Below are positions 48,280-60,027 of a DNA stretch of 64,000 bases, in pieces (the stretch's first letter is position 1; every line of letters starts with the position of its first letter). The DNA is taken from NCBI GenBank assembly GCA_009809945.1, contig WTPW01000934.1:78590-142589 (forward strand), read 5' to 3'. A program made the translations under genes and the position numbers. Below the pieces are notes generated by a model. That model was not told the origin of the DNA. It was given only the letters and a program-made list of their open reading frames with translations, and made no database searches. Source of the DNA: Gigaspora margarita. Lineage: Eukaryota > Glomeromycota > Glomeromycetes > Diversisporales > Gigasporaceae.

Positions 48280-48556
48280 TAGTTAAAAATTAATATCATC
48301 TTGATACAAATCTGTAACTAATCTTATCAAGTATACAACAAATTAAAATAAAAAATGAAATATAAAAAATAAATTAAGTTCTAATTTAAAAAATATTGTT
48401 AGAATAAAAGCAATTATATAATTTTAATTGAATCAAAATTATATAATAATCTCTATGTGCATTTTTAAATTTTACAAGTCTTGCATTACATTATGCAGCA
48501 TTATGCATTGCATAATGCAGCATGCATAATACATAAGGCACATCTCTAATTTATAC

Positions 48557-49689
48557 ACCTAATTGTCTAAATGTTTAACTAAATAAAGTATTTCAATTAA
48601 CATTAATTTGGTTGAGTAGTGTTCATAAAGATGAAAAGAATTTTTCTTTTTTGCATATTAGGCTATATTAAGCTATTAGTTGATTCTCATAATGTTCAAG
48701 TTTTAAAGTAGCCTTTACACAGTTTCAATTTTGGTACAATAACCTGAGAGTTTATATTATATATCAGATTATTAACATACCATTGTTCTTATTTTCTTTT
48801 GATTATTTATATAAGACTCATCAATAACATTAATATTATATGTTAGTTTCTTTTAGAATAATTAGAACTCATTATTATTCGATATGATTTCTTATATAAT
48901 TTAAAAATAATGGATTATTTGGTTTTATGACTCGGTTCACTAGGCGGCTTTTACTATTTATAATAAATATTTTTACTCTATTAATTAACTGATTTCTGTT
49001 TATATATAAAGCTTTAACTTATTCTATCAACTATATTAAGAACAATAATTACTAAAAGCGCGAATTACATAATTACTAAGTGTGCAAATTAGGGATGTGA
49101 TCCTGCTTAAATTGGTTAGTTCGTGCTTTGAAACCCGGCTGAACACTGTTCTGAAACGCATACAAAAACTGGGCTTCAACCCCTGCATTAATACCAGTTA
49201 TACACATGAATATTAATTATGTTTGCCCAAACATGTAAGTTTAAACAGCTGTTTAGAAAACATGTATAAATTCATATTGAGTATTTGCATAATACATGTT
49301 TATCGTTATTATATATACTGCAAGTGCTTCTGGTCTAAATTTATCTTGAGATAGGACCAGAGTTCCTCCGCTCTGATTCGGAAATTAAACAAATTAGTTT
49401 AATCTACTTAAATTTTTTTATACATATATGTATAACTAATATCGAATTGGTTATTTAAAAAATATAATATACAATTGAACTGTGCTCAGATACTATTTAA
49501 AAGAGTACTTTCCAATTGGGTACTGTATGCAGCGTAATTTAATCGATGGCTTAATTTGGGATCCAATTTCTCCCCTAAGTTCTGATTGGATGCATAAATA
49601 TCATCCCGATTGGATAAAATTGATCACGCCACCCTTAGAATTAAATGTAATTTCTAAAATAAATATAAAATGTACTTAAATATTTAATC
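48557..49689. other. AT-rich noncoding stretch
   Basis: TAGGGATGTGATCC at about 49091 resembles a hAT terminus without a partner found. A 65-codon frame (49482-49679) has no recognised domain. Confidence 0.4.
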
Positions 49690-50206
49690 GTAAATAAAAT
49701 TCTTTATTCGGTACTTCATTAAGCATACAAACGTTATAATGTAATTCAAAAAAAAAATAAATCAACAAAAAAAAAAAGTAAATAAATAAATAAAATAAAA
49801 AAATAAAAAATGTGCTTAAATATTTATTGTAGGTGTGTATTGGATGCTAAAGTAAATTTTCTTATTTCTTTTTTCGATACTTCATTGTAAAGTATGGTGC
49901 CGTAAATAGCTAATTACGACAATAATATTTACGACATATATTTTTATACCGACTTTTTAAAACCTTAATTGTAGTAATTATTACTACATGCCGTAATTAT
50001 TACGACATGTCGTAATAATTACGACAAATTACGACATGTAGTAATAATTACGCCAATGTAGTAACATAACTTTAATTTATCGATCTTAGAAAAAAATTAT
50101 TGGAATTTGTAAGGTTGGAGCTACTTTAATTTCCAGTGTTGTAGCGATAGACCACTACAGTATTTTATCTGACCTGGCTTAGAGCATTAAAACTGCTTAC
50201 TAATAA

Positions 50207-50413
50207 GGCCAGACCAAGTTGATTCTACGTTTTACATTGCCTCCCTCTCCCTTCCAGAAGGGGAGTGGTTCATATAATAAAAAAATTTTTTTCCGTGACT
50301 GTAAAATTTTTCCAAAATATCCCGTAGCCCTATGTATATTTATCTAAATTTTTTTTTTGCTATGAGGGAGGGGGACGCTTGGGGGGTAATATAAGAATCC
50401 ACTTGGTCTGGCC
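50207..50413. mobile_element. PIF/Harbinger-type MITE, 207 bp
   Basis: Ends GGCCAGACCAAGTTGATTC and CCACTTGGTCTGGCC, flanked by TAA (50204-50206, 50414-50416). A 3-bp TWA duplication is the Harbinger signature. Relative of 59841-60024. Confidence 0.9.
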
Positions 50414-50859
50414 TAATATTGATCATTAAAGTATTATGGCATAATTAGCTATTATACAATAATTTTTACATGATTTTTTTCGCCCTTACCCTAATATCGA
50501 AGTTAACTTTTTTAATCGAAAAATGCAATGACGCGTCGCGATTTTTTTTTGGCCAATAGAATTTTAGCGCATATCATCACGTGTCTGTGGAATTTTATGC
50601 GGTTCCTATGTATGATCCAAAAGGGTAAGTATTGCAAATCAATAGATCTAATCGACCTATACAGCATCTAAATCTATAGTGGACTAATAAATTTTCTTGA
50701 GACTTGGGGTGTCACACAGACTATTTATTACAAAATCAAAACAATTTGCTCAAACGCGAAAATATAATGTCGATGTAAACAATTTCAAAGTAGTTGCTTG
50801 ATGGATATGGCAATCAAGACAGTGATATATTTACTCTTTTTTACTCTTGAAGTGTATAT

Positions 50860-51083
50860 AGTATATGATCTTCGGCGAAGCAGAAAGCGAAAAACTTGAA
50901 AAATACAAAAAACGGTCTAAACCTACCTTGATGGATTAATTAAAAATGTCGGGAAGGCAATTTGCTTATATATAACTACCTAAAGCCTACCTAAATTTAA
51001 TCTATGATGACCTAACCCTAAAGTTAATTCGCCCAAATGTATATTAGAAAAAAATCTGCTCCGCTTTAGACGTCCTCTACAAA
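50860..51083 (-). mobile_element. MITE with CATCTAAAGCGGGA-type terminus, copy 2
   Basis: Complement of the interior and one end of 42576-42866 (GCTCCGCTTTAGACGTCC end; GAAGGCAATTTGC; GTCTAAACCTACC). The other end is not resolved. Confidence 0.65.
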
Positions 51084-51486
51084 TAGTAATAATTACGACA
51101 GTAGTAATTATTACGACATGTAGTAATAATTATTACATGGTCGTAATTATTACTACAATTACGACTTTTGTAATAAATAATTATTACATTACGACAAATT
51201 GCATTTTGAATTACGGCACCAATCATTACTTCATTGAGCACACAAACCTTCTACTAACTGAATTTCGAAGCACAGTTAAATATTAAATTCAATAGAATTG
51301 TCAAACATTAATATTAAAAAGTGAAAAATAATATTTAAAAAAAATTAATAAAACGTAATAATTACAAAATTACAATTACGAAGCAATTGTTCTGATTACT
51401 AATCTATCAGTAATTTATCAATGGAAAAAGAAATTTGCATTCGACCAATGGTAACTTGGGGAGAAATTAGTAAACCGTTTAATTTA

Positions 51487-52929
51487 TCCTGAAAAAAAGT
51501 AAAAATAGTAAAGCCACAATGATAATGTAATAAAAAAAAAAATGTAACTCAGTAAAAATTGATGTATAACTCCATTGAAAGGATTTTGCAAAAATTAGCT
51601 TAATGTCAACGGATTATTCTTTTGCAATTAGATGATACACAGCATTTCACACCATTGTATGAATATTCCTGTATTAGTGAAAATGAGAAATGTAAAAGTT
51701 GTAAGAAAGTAATTTGAAAACGGATGCCGCTATAATACACAGAATTTAGATAGATTAATAAATAATAGCTATAAATTATTATATCTAGTATTCTAAAAGG
51801 TTACAACTTATAAAAATGAATTCTAAGTTAATAGAATTAATATTTGAATGATGTTGTGAAATACAAATATATTGTGAATATAAATTGCTGAAGCCAATGT
51901 TCATGAGCTAAATTAATGTAAACGAAATATTTAATTGAATTCATTGAGTTGTTGATAATAGATATAACTTGTGCTTTTTAAAATTAAAATCAATGATTTG
52001 AATCAAAAGAGCAACTTTAATTGTGGAGTTAAATAACCTTATAAGAGTTGTTTATATCTAGGATATTTTGGTAATACCGACTAATGTATCGCTCAAATTT
52101 TTTCGTTAACTTTGTCATTATTTTGTGTGTTCACACTAGCCAGATATATTCAAAGTGAAAAAATACTATTTTTTGAGATATAATACGGATAGTATCCGAT
52201 ATAAATTAAGTTTTTAACCGCAGAATACACCCGGGTACGACTCATAAGGAATCTACAAGTTACAAGTCAATACTTTACGGTATTTTAAAAGTAAACCATA
52301 TTGTAAAACCCACCCATACTTACGAAATAACATAAATTGAATTCTTACAAAATAATATACTTAACTTTTAAATGAAACTGATTTAAATGTAAAATTTTAA
52401 TGACTTTACAATATCATTTCGAACTATATAAATTGATATTGGCTGGAATAAATTTTAAGCTTGATTGTACGTACAAGATAAATCCTGGATTATGTTATAA
52501 GTAATCTCTATGTTCGCAATCTAACCAACATAAGAATATATTACCATAATTATTTAACTAATTTTAATCGTGCTCGACCGATATTCAAGGGTAATCTTCT
52601 AACCACCAATCACCTGAGTGATCTCCGAATTAACCCTTTGGATTACCAGTCATATCTTTCTTAACGGGACAATCATTCATGGAGTATTTTTATTCTGGTA
52701 ATATTCACATTGTACAAATGTATAAATCATACGCAATATATATAATATGAAAATAATGTATAAAAATTCAATTTAATACCCCCAGATTACATATCCGATT
52801 TATATAAAACTGGATAGCGTTTTTTTTTCCTGTTTTTTTTTTTTTTATCATAAACGCAGTCTTATTTCGACTTGTGTTTAATGATAGTTTAATAATACAT
52901 AATAAGGAATAAGGAATAGTTTTTTAATT
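51487..52929. other. Upstream region of the permease gene
   Basis: Nothing coding recognised. A pyrimidine-rich run (CCTGTTTTTTTTTTTTTTT, about 52830-52850) lies 80-100 bp upstream of the start codon and may belong to the promoter or leader; that is inference. Confidence 0.4.
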
Positions 52930-55058
52930 ATGTTCGACAAATTAAATAACGCTGTAGCAAATAGTTTCATCGGAAGATATTTTAAACTTGGAAATAGTGG
53001 TGTCCCTAATGCTCGTAGTACTAATTTTACCACTGAACTTCGCGCCGGATTGGCGACTTTCGTTACTATGGCCTATATTATTTCAGTTAATGCATTAGTC
53101 CTTTCTGATACAGGTATGTGCAGATTCATTTCTTATTATGATAAGCGTATTTGTATATTTTTATTAATTTTCGTTTAATTTCTGTCAAAAAAGGTGGTCC
53201 ATGTGTTTGCAATTCTAGTACTGGGGATTTATGTGTCAATGATCCTGATTATATAGCTTGTAAGACAATAGTTCAAAGAGACTTAATCACTGGTACAGCC
53301 GCTATTTCATGTATAGCAACTGCTATTATGGGGATCTTTGCAAATTTACCGTTAGCACTTGCTCCAGGGTAATTTAAATTTTATTCTGCAAAAATTTTTT
53401 CTAAGTTACATATTAATTAATAATCATAATTATTTTAATCCTCCAAGGATGGGCATGAATGCTTACTTCACTTATACTGTGGTCGGCTTCCATGGTTCGG
53501 GTAAAATTGCTTATGAAACTGCTATCGCCGCTGTATTTGTTGAAGGTCTTCTTTTTATCTTTCTTTCAATAATTGGTATTCGTCAATGGATGACAAAACT
53601 TATCCCCACATCTATAAAAATTGCAATTGGTGCCGGTGTCGGTTTCTTTCTCACCTTCATTGGATTACAAAGAAGTGCTGGGATTGCCTTGATAAGTCAT
53701 GATCCTTCCACAATAGTGACTCTTGGTGGTTGTCCTGAACAATATTATAATGCAACAACTGGCATTTGTAATGGTCATAATATGGAAAGTCCAACTACCT
53801 GGTTAGGAATTTTAGGTTTCTTGATCATTGTGACCCTATTACTTTTTAGAGTAAAGGGAAGCATGTTTTTGGGAATTATTTTTATAAGTATCGTAAGCTG
53901 GTTTAGAAATAGTCAAGTCACCTATTTTCCTTACACGTATGTCTCAATTATAATGACATATAATCATTCTTTTTTTTTCATTTGTAAAAGTTTATTCATA
54001 TATCATATAACTTGATTTATATATTACAATGAATACTGAAAACAAATATTATGATGGTTTTTTTCATAGGGAAGAGGGTAACGCTCGATTTGATTTCTTT
54101 AAAAATGTCGTTAGTTTCCATCCTATGGAAAAGTAAGAATTTCTTATGTTTAGTATTTCTGTTTATTTATATACAAACTTATAAACATATTCTATTATTT
54201 CAGAACACTAGGCGCAATGCATTTCAACATTGGAACCTCAGATGTATGGGTTGCCTTAATAACATTCTTATATCTTGATATACTTGACACGACAGGCACC
54301 CTTTATTCAATGGCAAAATTTAGTGGTGTCTTAGACGAACATGGTGATTTTGAAGGTTCTACCGCTGCATTTATATGTGATGCTTTAGCAATTTCAATCG
54401 GTTCTATTTTTGGCACGTCTCCTGTCACTACATTTATTGAATCAGGTTCAGGAATTACTGAAGGTGGTCGAACTGGAATTACTTCTCTTACTGTATCATT
54501 CTTCTTTTTTATCTCGTTATTTTTTGCTCCTATTTTTGCTAGTATACCTCCATGGGCTTCTGGTCCTGCTTTGGTAGTTATTGGTGCNATGATGGCAAAG
54601 GGTATTAAAGATATTAACTGGGAATATATTGGTGATGCTGTACCTAGTTTTCTGTAAGTACCCGCTCTATTGGTATACTTTTATTATATATCATTCAAAG
54701 CTTAATTATTTATTTTTACAGGACTATTGCGATTATGCCATTAACATATAATGTTGCTTATGGTCTCATCGCCGGTATAGGCTCTTATATAATTATTAAC
54801 ACCTTTGTATGGTTGATAGAAAAGGTTTCATTTGGACGTATATCACTTGATAAGTCGAAAAAAGATCCTTGGGGTAATTTTTCGTTTGGACCAGGTGGTG
54901 AAGGATTAGCGCCACCTTGGTTTGTGCCCGTTGTATACAAGATTCGTGGAATAAAAAGAACTGAAGAAATAAAAGGATCTATCGAAATAATGGATGTGAA
55001 AGAACAAACTGAAATTAATCATGATGTTATTGTTGATGTTGATGGAAAGACCGAGTAA
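52930..55058 (+). CDS. azgA: AzgA-type adenine/guanine/hypoxanthine permease, six exons
   Basis: Proton-coupled plasma-membrane purine transporter of the NCS2/AzgA-like family. Exons 52930-53113, 53194-53368, 53448-53936, 54070-54132, 54204-54653, 54722-55058; five GT-AG introns of 80, 79, 133, 71 and 68 bp. The joined product is 565 residues, close to the usual length of about 570. Visible signatures: [20 protein letters not shown] (first membrane helix), [49 protein letters not shown], the [11 protein letters not shown] motif and the substrate-region [20 protein letters not shown] block. About 12-14 hydrophobic segments are spread through it. Each junction restores a family motif (for example APG-MGMNAY across intron 2), supporting the model. 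One ambiguous base at 54588 falls in a GCN alanine codon and is harmless. The C-terminus is charged (KEQTEINHD), presumably cytosolic. No sign of decay. It stands alone, about 7 kb upstream of the next gene. Confidence 0.93.
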
Positions 55059-55293
55059 AAACTTTTGCTTTATTTATGCGTTTCATTATAATCATTTAAT
55101 ATTTATTGTAATAATTTTATGTTTATGCGCCAAACTATGATTTTTTATTTAAATAAAATTAACGTTGGTTATCATAAATTCTTAACTGATAATTAATTCT
55201 TGTGCACAAAACTACTAATACCTGTAAAAACTCGTGACGTGATATTTAGTTCTAATTGTTAACCTTAATTCTTCGGACCAAACTCATAACACG
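55059..55293. other. 3' flank of the permease gene
   Basis: AT-rich; an AATAAA hexamer at 55153-55158 could serve as a poly(A) signal. Confidence 0.4.
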
Positions 55294-55865
55294 TTGGGGT
55301 TGGCGATATGCTATTTAAATCAAAACTATATGTAGTTACTTAATAATTTAATATTAATGATGGACTACTAATATGTTTTCTATATATAAAAATTGGTCTT
55401 GTTTTTTAGATGCACAAGTTGCATTTTTTTTTTTCTGTCGATGATTTATTGTCAGTTGATTCTTGCGCACAATGGCTATAAAGTTATAGAGCCGTTTTAA
55501 ACATAACTTATGAGAATATATGTTTTTGCCTCCATTTTAATTTGGTCGTTTCGTTTGGTTGGCCGCGTCAACTTTAAAATAATTGATAAGTTATTTTTTG
55601 TCAGATAAAATGCAAAATTCGCTCTATAGTTTAATTATTTGGAATTTAATATCGAACTTCTCAGTCTTTCGATTTAAAATTCTTGGTCGTTAAGTCTGCA
55701 CATCTAATTAAAGCATTTTTTATTTTTATTATTGTAAAAATAATAATGATAATAAACATATTTACTGTACCGTTTGATCTATGCTGTTACACAAAAAATT
55801 CGATAATGAATTTTATATGATATTACATATAGTTTTTGATTTTAATAATATATCGCCAACCCCAA
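55294..55865. mobile_element. hAT-like MITE, about 572 bp
   Basis: TIRs TTGGGGTTGGCGATATG and ATATATCGCCAACCCCAA. Flanks TAACACG and TATCACG may be a diverged 7-8 bp duplication. No coding content. Confidence 0.7.
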
Positions 55866-56091
55866 TATCACGCCCCAATTAAAAGCCTTATTGATTAGGA
55901 CTGGATCTTTTAAGATAGTAAGCTGAAAGAGACTCTCTGCTGCAACTTTCAATACAGTTTTAGTTCTGCGTTAGCCCAATTTTCTCTTTCACAACGTATG
56001 TGCGTATTTGTGAGATCAGTCTTTCCATTTATAGCATAAAAAATATCGTACAGTGGATATTCACGAAATTTTTTTGATATTTACAGTCTAG
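55866..56091. other. Noncoding stretch
   Basis: No feature recognised. Confidence 0.4.
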
Positions 56092-56371
56092 CCCACGCAA
56101 AGTTAATTTTTCGTTTTGCATAACCCGCCGACCCAATTTTTCCAAAAAAAATCTTTTTTTTAAATTCCTATTGTGCCATTTATTCCATTTTTGCCATTTA
56201 ATTTTTTTTCTCGGGTGTCACCAGATGATGACCTTAATTTTCCGTAAATAACCGATAGGCCCGATAAAAAAAAAAAAATAAAAAATAAAAAAATAAAAAA
56301 AAAATCCGACCCGCCGACCGGAATTTTGAAACACCAGGTTATGCAAAACGAAAAATTAACTTTGCGTGGCC
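56092..56371. mobile_element. MITE with about 40-bp TIRs, 280 bp
   Basis: Ends CCACGCAAAGTTAATTTTTC with GTTTTGCATAACC, and the exact complement at the right. The flanks CTA and TTA suggest a TWA-like (PIF/Harbinger) target but do not match exactly. A-rich run in the interior. Confidence 0.8.
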
Positions 56372-56658
56372 TTATATAAATTAATTAATTAATGAGTAAA
56401 TCCTTGATAATCTAGCGCAACAACAATAAAATATAAAATCCTAATATTATAAAATGATGTTGGTCATCCTAAATGAATATTGATTGGTTATGCTTAAATA
56501 TTTTGCTACGGCTTGGTTATAATGTATATTTGATGAAGAACTAGGACCGTAACCTGCGTATGCTATAATCAGATTACTGTTTGATTGCGCAATTTACGAA
56601 TTATTTTTCTGTTCAAGTATTTAGAATCCCTATAAGAAAGTGGTACGGGTTGTGGTAA
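56372..56658. other. Noncoding stretch
   Basis: AT-rich; nothing recognised. Confidence 0.4.
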
Positions 56659-56969
56659 CTCATAAAGGGGGTCCCCAAAATTTTGGGTCGGGATCAGTGT
56701 TTCGGCCGAAACTTTCGGGTTTCGGCCGGCCGAAACTTCCGAAACTTCCGAAATCTAGTTTCGCCAGATGCCCCAAATCCGAAACTTCCGAAACCTCCGA
56801 ATTACTTCCGAAATTGGCGAAACTTTCGAAATTTCCGAAACTAATAAGCATTAAATATCATATAAATGATAAGCGCAAGTGGATTTCGGAAATAGGTAGG
56901 ATCTTAAAATTCGGATAAAAAGACGTGGACTTTAGGGCTAAAGCGAAACTTCTGACCGAAACCAATAGC
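56659..56969. repeat. CpG-rich CGAAACTTC repeat cluster with MITE-type left end
   Basis: Left end GTCCCCAAAATTTTGGGTC matches the termini of 19216-19421 and 9743. It is followed by about ten degenerate copies of CCGAAACTT(T/C)(C) in both phases (56703-56860), an island of CpG in AT-rich DNA. Such clusters resemble transposase-binding subterminal arrays. The right end is not found; a hAT element interrupts at 56970. Confidence 0.65.
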
Positions 56970-57926
56970 TAGTGATGGGCAACGCGCGGGATCCGCGCGG
57001 GATTTTTAATATAAGATTATCTGGCCTGCGTTAGCATATCACCTGGCCCGAATTAGCAAAAATCTGGCCTGCTTTAACATAAGTGGGCCAATTCCTAATT
57101 AGTATTTGATGTACTTACATAAAAATATTATGAACGCATTAACTTTTTATTTATTTCTCGTTCCACATGTATACGTACGTACAGAGATGATGCGCAAACT
57201 GTACGTTGAAATAAATTTTTTGAATTGTCATTACAGTATTAATAAAGTGAGAATTTAGACTTTTAATTTCTTGCATAAAATAATACACCAAGAATATACC
57301 ATATGGACGAAAATCTCCAATTTCAGTGATTATTTCATATGAGTGATAAGGTTAAATAAATTCGAGCCAATCATTTATGTGATTTAGATGATTATTGACT
57401 ATTTGATCAAATCGAATATGAATTTCTTATGAGTCGTTTATGGATTATTGTATGTATATAACCTAGTTATAAATTTTTGTATGTAAGTACAGTACTTGAT
57501 CACTATAAATTTTAGTACATTTATACTTGATTATACACCTGATTACTTATAAATTTTTATACGCTTATGATTTGATCGCTTTGTTACCATTAGAATTTTT
57601 AAATATGTATTTATATAATAATATTTTAAAAAAATTGATAAAATTAAGACAAATCTGAATTGATGAATTTAATAATTATAAGATTCAAATGTTTTAAAAG
57701 TAGGTAAATTCTATATAAGCATTTTTATTTGTAATCAATGCTGTAAGATATATAAAAATGATTATTATTTTAACGAGAAATTACATTCCTCGTGATCATA
57801 TATACATATATATGTATATATATTTATTAATCGTGAAAAATCCAGAGACTCTACTCGATCCCGCGAATCCCGCGAATCCCGCATCCCGCGCGGGATTTTT
57901 AAAAAATCTGGATTTGCCCATCACTA
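56970..57926. mobile_element. hAT-like non-autonomous element, 957 bp
   Basis: Perfect 8-bp duplication CCAATAGC (56962-56969, 57927-57934). TIRs TAGTGATGGGCAA and TTTGCCCATCACTA. Both ends carry GCGCGGGAT/ATCCCGCGC subterminal motifs, repeated as GAATCCCGC units near 57860-57900. No transposase ORF. Confidence 0.92.
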
Positions 57927-57979
57927 CCAATAGCCAATAAAATCACGAGAATCCGCATCACGTGAAATAGCGAGCATAA

Positions 57980-58169
57980 GGCCGTTTGAAGTTGATTCTT
58001 CGGTTAACATCACTTTCCAGGACTTTCGGGAGGGAGGGGTAAAATGAAACGAACATATAAAAATGAACAAAGATGGGCAATTTCATTGGTTGATGCAAAT
58101 CAGGTGATTGTTCATTTTGCGGGGGTGACTTCAGCTGGGGGTGATAACAAAAATTAATTTCAAACGGTC
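57980..58169 (+). mobile_element. PIF/Harbinger-type MITE, 190 bp
   Basis: TIRs GGCCGTTTGAAGTTGATTC and complement ending CAAACGGTC, flanked by TAA (57977-57979, 58170-58172). Same family as 60391-60641, opposite orientation. Confidence 0.88.
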
Positions 58170-58214
58170 TAAATGACAATTACTGTAATAACCCGTTTTT
58201 TTATTCTGAATGTT

Positions 58215-58346
<132 letters not shown>

Positions 58347-58989
58347 GGGAATATTTTTTTGTCGCACCCGCGACATGTCGCACCCCTGATTCGACCAATC
58401 AAATCGCTCGATTTTGTAGGCAAAAAAAATTATTTTTTGAAAATTAAAGTTTTTACTTAATAAAGTGTAAAATATATATAAAATAGCACATAATATAACG
58501 TAAAATTTTATTCTGAACAACTTTTTCTAAGTTAGGAAGATAGATTGTCTTAGTAAAAAAAGACGTTTTATAAGAAAAAACAAAAATTTCAAAAGTTAGC
58601 ACATATAAAACTTTTTTTTTTACTAAAACAAACTACCTTTTTGACTTAGAAAAAGTTGTTTAGCGTAAAATTTTGCATATAATACGTAACATAAATATAG
58701 ATTTAATTAGTAAAAAAAAAAGTTTTATATGTGCTAACGATGGAAATTTTTGTTTTTTCTTATAAAACGTCGTTTTTTTACTAAGATAATCTATCTTTGT
58801 AACTTAGAAAAAGTTGTTCAGAATAAAATTTTACACTATATATATAGTTATCGCTTATTTATTCTTATATTTTACTAGTAGAATTTTTAGTTTTTTAAAA
58901 AATTTTTTTTTTGTCTACAAAATCGGGCGATTTGATTGGTCGAATCACGGGGGTGCGACATGTCGCGGGTGCGACAAATTTCTATTCCC
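58347..58989. mobile_element. Foldback MITE, 643 bp
   Basis: Ends GGGAATATTTTTTTGTCGCA and complement TGCGACAAATTTCTATTCCC. Arms continue through CCCGCGACATGTCGCACCCC, GATTCGACCAATCAAATCG and an inner repeated AAGTTGTTCAGAATAAAATT block. Almost the entire element folds back on itself. Confidence 0.85.
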
Positions 58990-59169
58990 TATTATTATTA
59001 TTATTATTATTATTCAAGGTTCTCAAGTTTGCGGGACTATTTTTTTTTATTTGCGAAGGAATCAAAATTTAAGAATTAAAAGAAATTAAGGATAAAGATT
59101 TGTTCGATTATGACAATAGTAATAACATGAAAAGGTAAACCCGCGACTTTCGTAATTTCCATCACAGTT

Positions 59170-59500
59170 CTCGCTCAACGATTGAGAATTTTAAAAATCA
59201 CCTGATCTAATATTAATTCTTCGCCCAATGTTGAAAATTTAAAATCGTCAGATCTAATATTAGTCCTTCGCCCAACAATTAAGAATTTAAAGGATGAGAT
59301 TGAGAATTTTAAAAATCCCGATCTAATATTAGCTTTTTGCCCAATGCTTGTGAATTTTAAAATCACTCATTTCTTCGCCCGACAATCAAAAATTTTAAAA
59401 ATCACCTAATATAATAGTAATTCTCCGCCCAACAGAAGTTTAAAAATCGCTCAGCTAATTTTAATTTTTCATCCAACAATTAATAATTTTAAAATTCCCA
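59170..59500. repeat. Degenerate tandem repeat, about 50-60 bp unit, six to seven copies
   Basis: Units contain GATCTAATATTA, TTCTTCGCCCAACAATT and GAATTTTAAAAATCACC with indels. Noncoding. Confidence 0.8.
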
Positions 59501-59520
59501 TATTTAAAAAAAATAAAACA

Positions 59521-59571
59521 TTCGTACAGGTATAAATGAAAATCACGTGATTTTCATATACCCGTGCGAAT
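59521..59571. repeat. 51-bp palindrome with CACGTG centre
   Basis: TTCGTACAGGTATAAATGAA plus AATCAC pairs with its near-perfect complement. Either a tiny foldback element or a hairpin. Confidence 0.8.
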
Positions 59572-59740
59572 TAGCTTTCGCAAACAGCACGGGTTGTTGC
59601 ATAAGACCCTATACGATAAGGATAAATTATTTATGCATTTTATTCCTTTAACTCATTCACAAAAACTTATTAACAAGCTTTCATAGTACCATCAAACGTA
59701 AAAATAATATAGAATGATATATAGTTATTGCATGCGAAAT

Positions 59741-59838
59741 AACTGCTGTATTTTATGGACGATGATGATAGGTCGGTAACCCAGCCGTACCGGCTGAGTT
59801 ACCGAACGATCAGAAGGAGGACATAAAAATACAGCAGT
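59741..59838. mobile_element. Miniature palindromic element, about 98 bp
   Basis: Ends AACTGCTGTATTTTATG and CATAAAAATACAGCAGTT are inverted; the centre is a second hairpin TCGGTAACCCAGCCG against CGGCTGAGTTACCGA. A Harbinger MITE inserted right at its right end. Confidence 0.75.
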
Positions 59839-59840
59839 TA

Positions 59841-60024
59841 GGCCAGACCAATTTAATTCGGTGGTTTACATTACATCCTTCTCACAAAAGAGGGGGAGGG
59901 GCTAGAGGGAGTTTATTATAAAAATTTTCTCCGAAATGATCCGCGATATTATAAAGGTTTCCGAAATTTTCCGCATATATAGTGAGGGGGGTAATGTAAA
60001 CCACTGAATTAAATTGGTCTGGCC
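59841..60024. mobile_element. PIF/Harbinger-type MITE, 184 bp
   Basis: TIRs GGCCAGACCAATTTAATTC and GAATTAAATTGGTCTGGCC, exact TTA duplication (59838-59840, 60025-60027). Relative of 50207-50413. Confidence 0.92.
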
Positions 60025-60027
60025 TTA

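Larger units (their letters stand above)
46500..48548. mobile_element. hAT-like non-autonomous element, 2049 bp
   Basis: The 8-bp duplication ATTTATAC flanks it (46492-46499, 48549-48556). Ends TAGTGATGTGCAAATGCAGG and GGCACATCTCTA are inverted over the first dozen bases. Subterminal TGCAT/ATGCA repeats crowd both ends. Contains three nested MITEs and no transposase ORF. Confidence 0.85.
49888..51226. mobile_element. MULE-like element, 1339 bp, with 10-bp target duplication
   Basis: The direct repeat TACTTCATTG flanks it (49878-49887, 51227-51236). Termini contain inverted GGTGCCGTAA and TTACGGCACC. Subterminal arrays of TAATTATTACGACATG-type palindromes lie inside both ends. A 9-11 bp duplication is characteristic of Mutator-like elements, so that class is preferred. 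No transposase found; it carries two younger MITEs. Confidence 0.8.
49690..51486 (-). repeat. Interspersed repeat, inverted copy of 17280-18260, split
   Basis: Read on the minus strand, GGTTTACTAATTTCTCC, GGTCGAATGCAAAT and GTAATCAGAACAATTG match the start of the 17280 copy, and the AAGTACCGAATAAAG side matches its tandem region. The two halves (49690-49887 and 51227-51486) are separated by the MULE-like element. Confidence 0.7.

Noticed and set aside
56703-56860. Heat-shock-element array, from repeated GAAACTTCC
   Set aside because: The spacing between TTC and GAA is one base rather than two, so the nGAAnnTTCnnGAA rule is not met; a subterminal transposon array explains it better.
59175-59366. 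Minus-strand ORF with internal peptide repeats
   Set aside because: Product of the 50-60 bp tandem repeat; no start context or domain.
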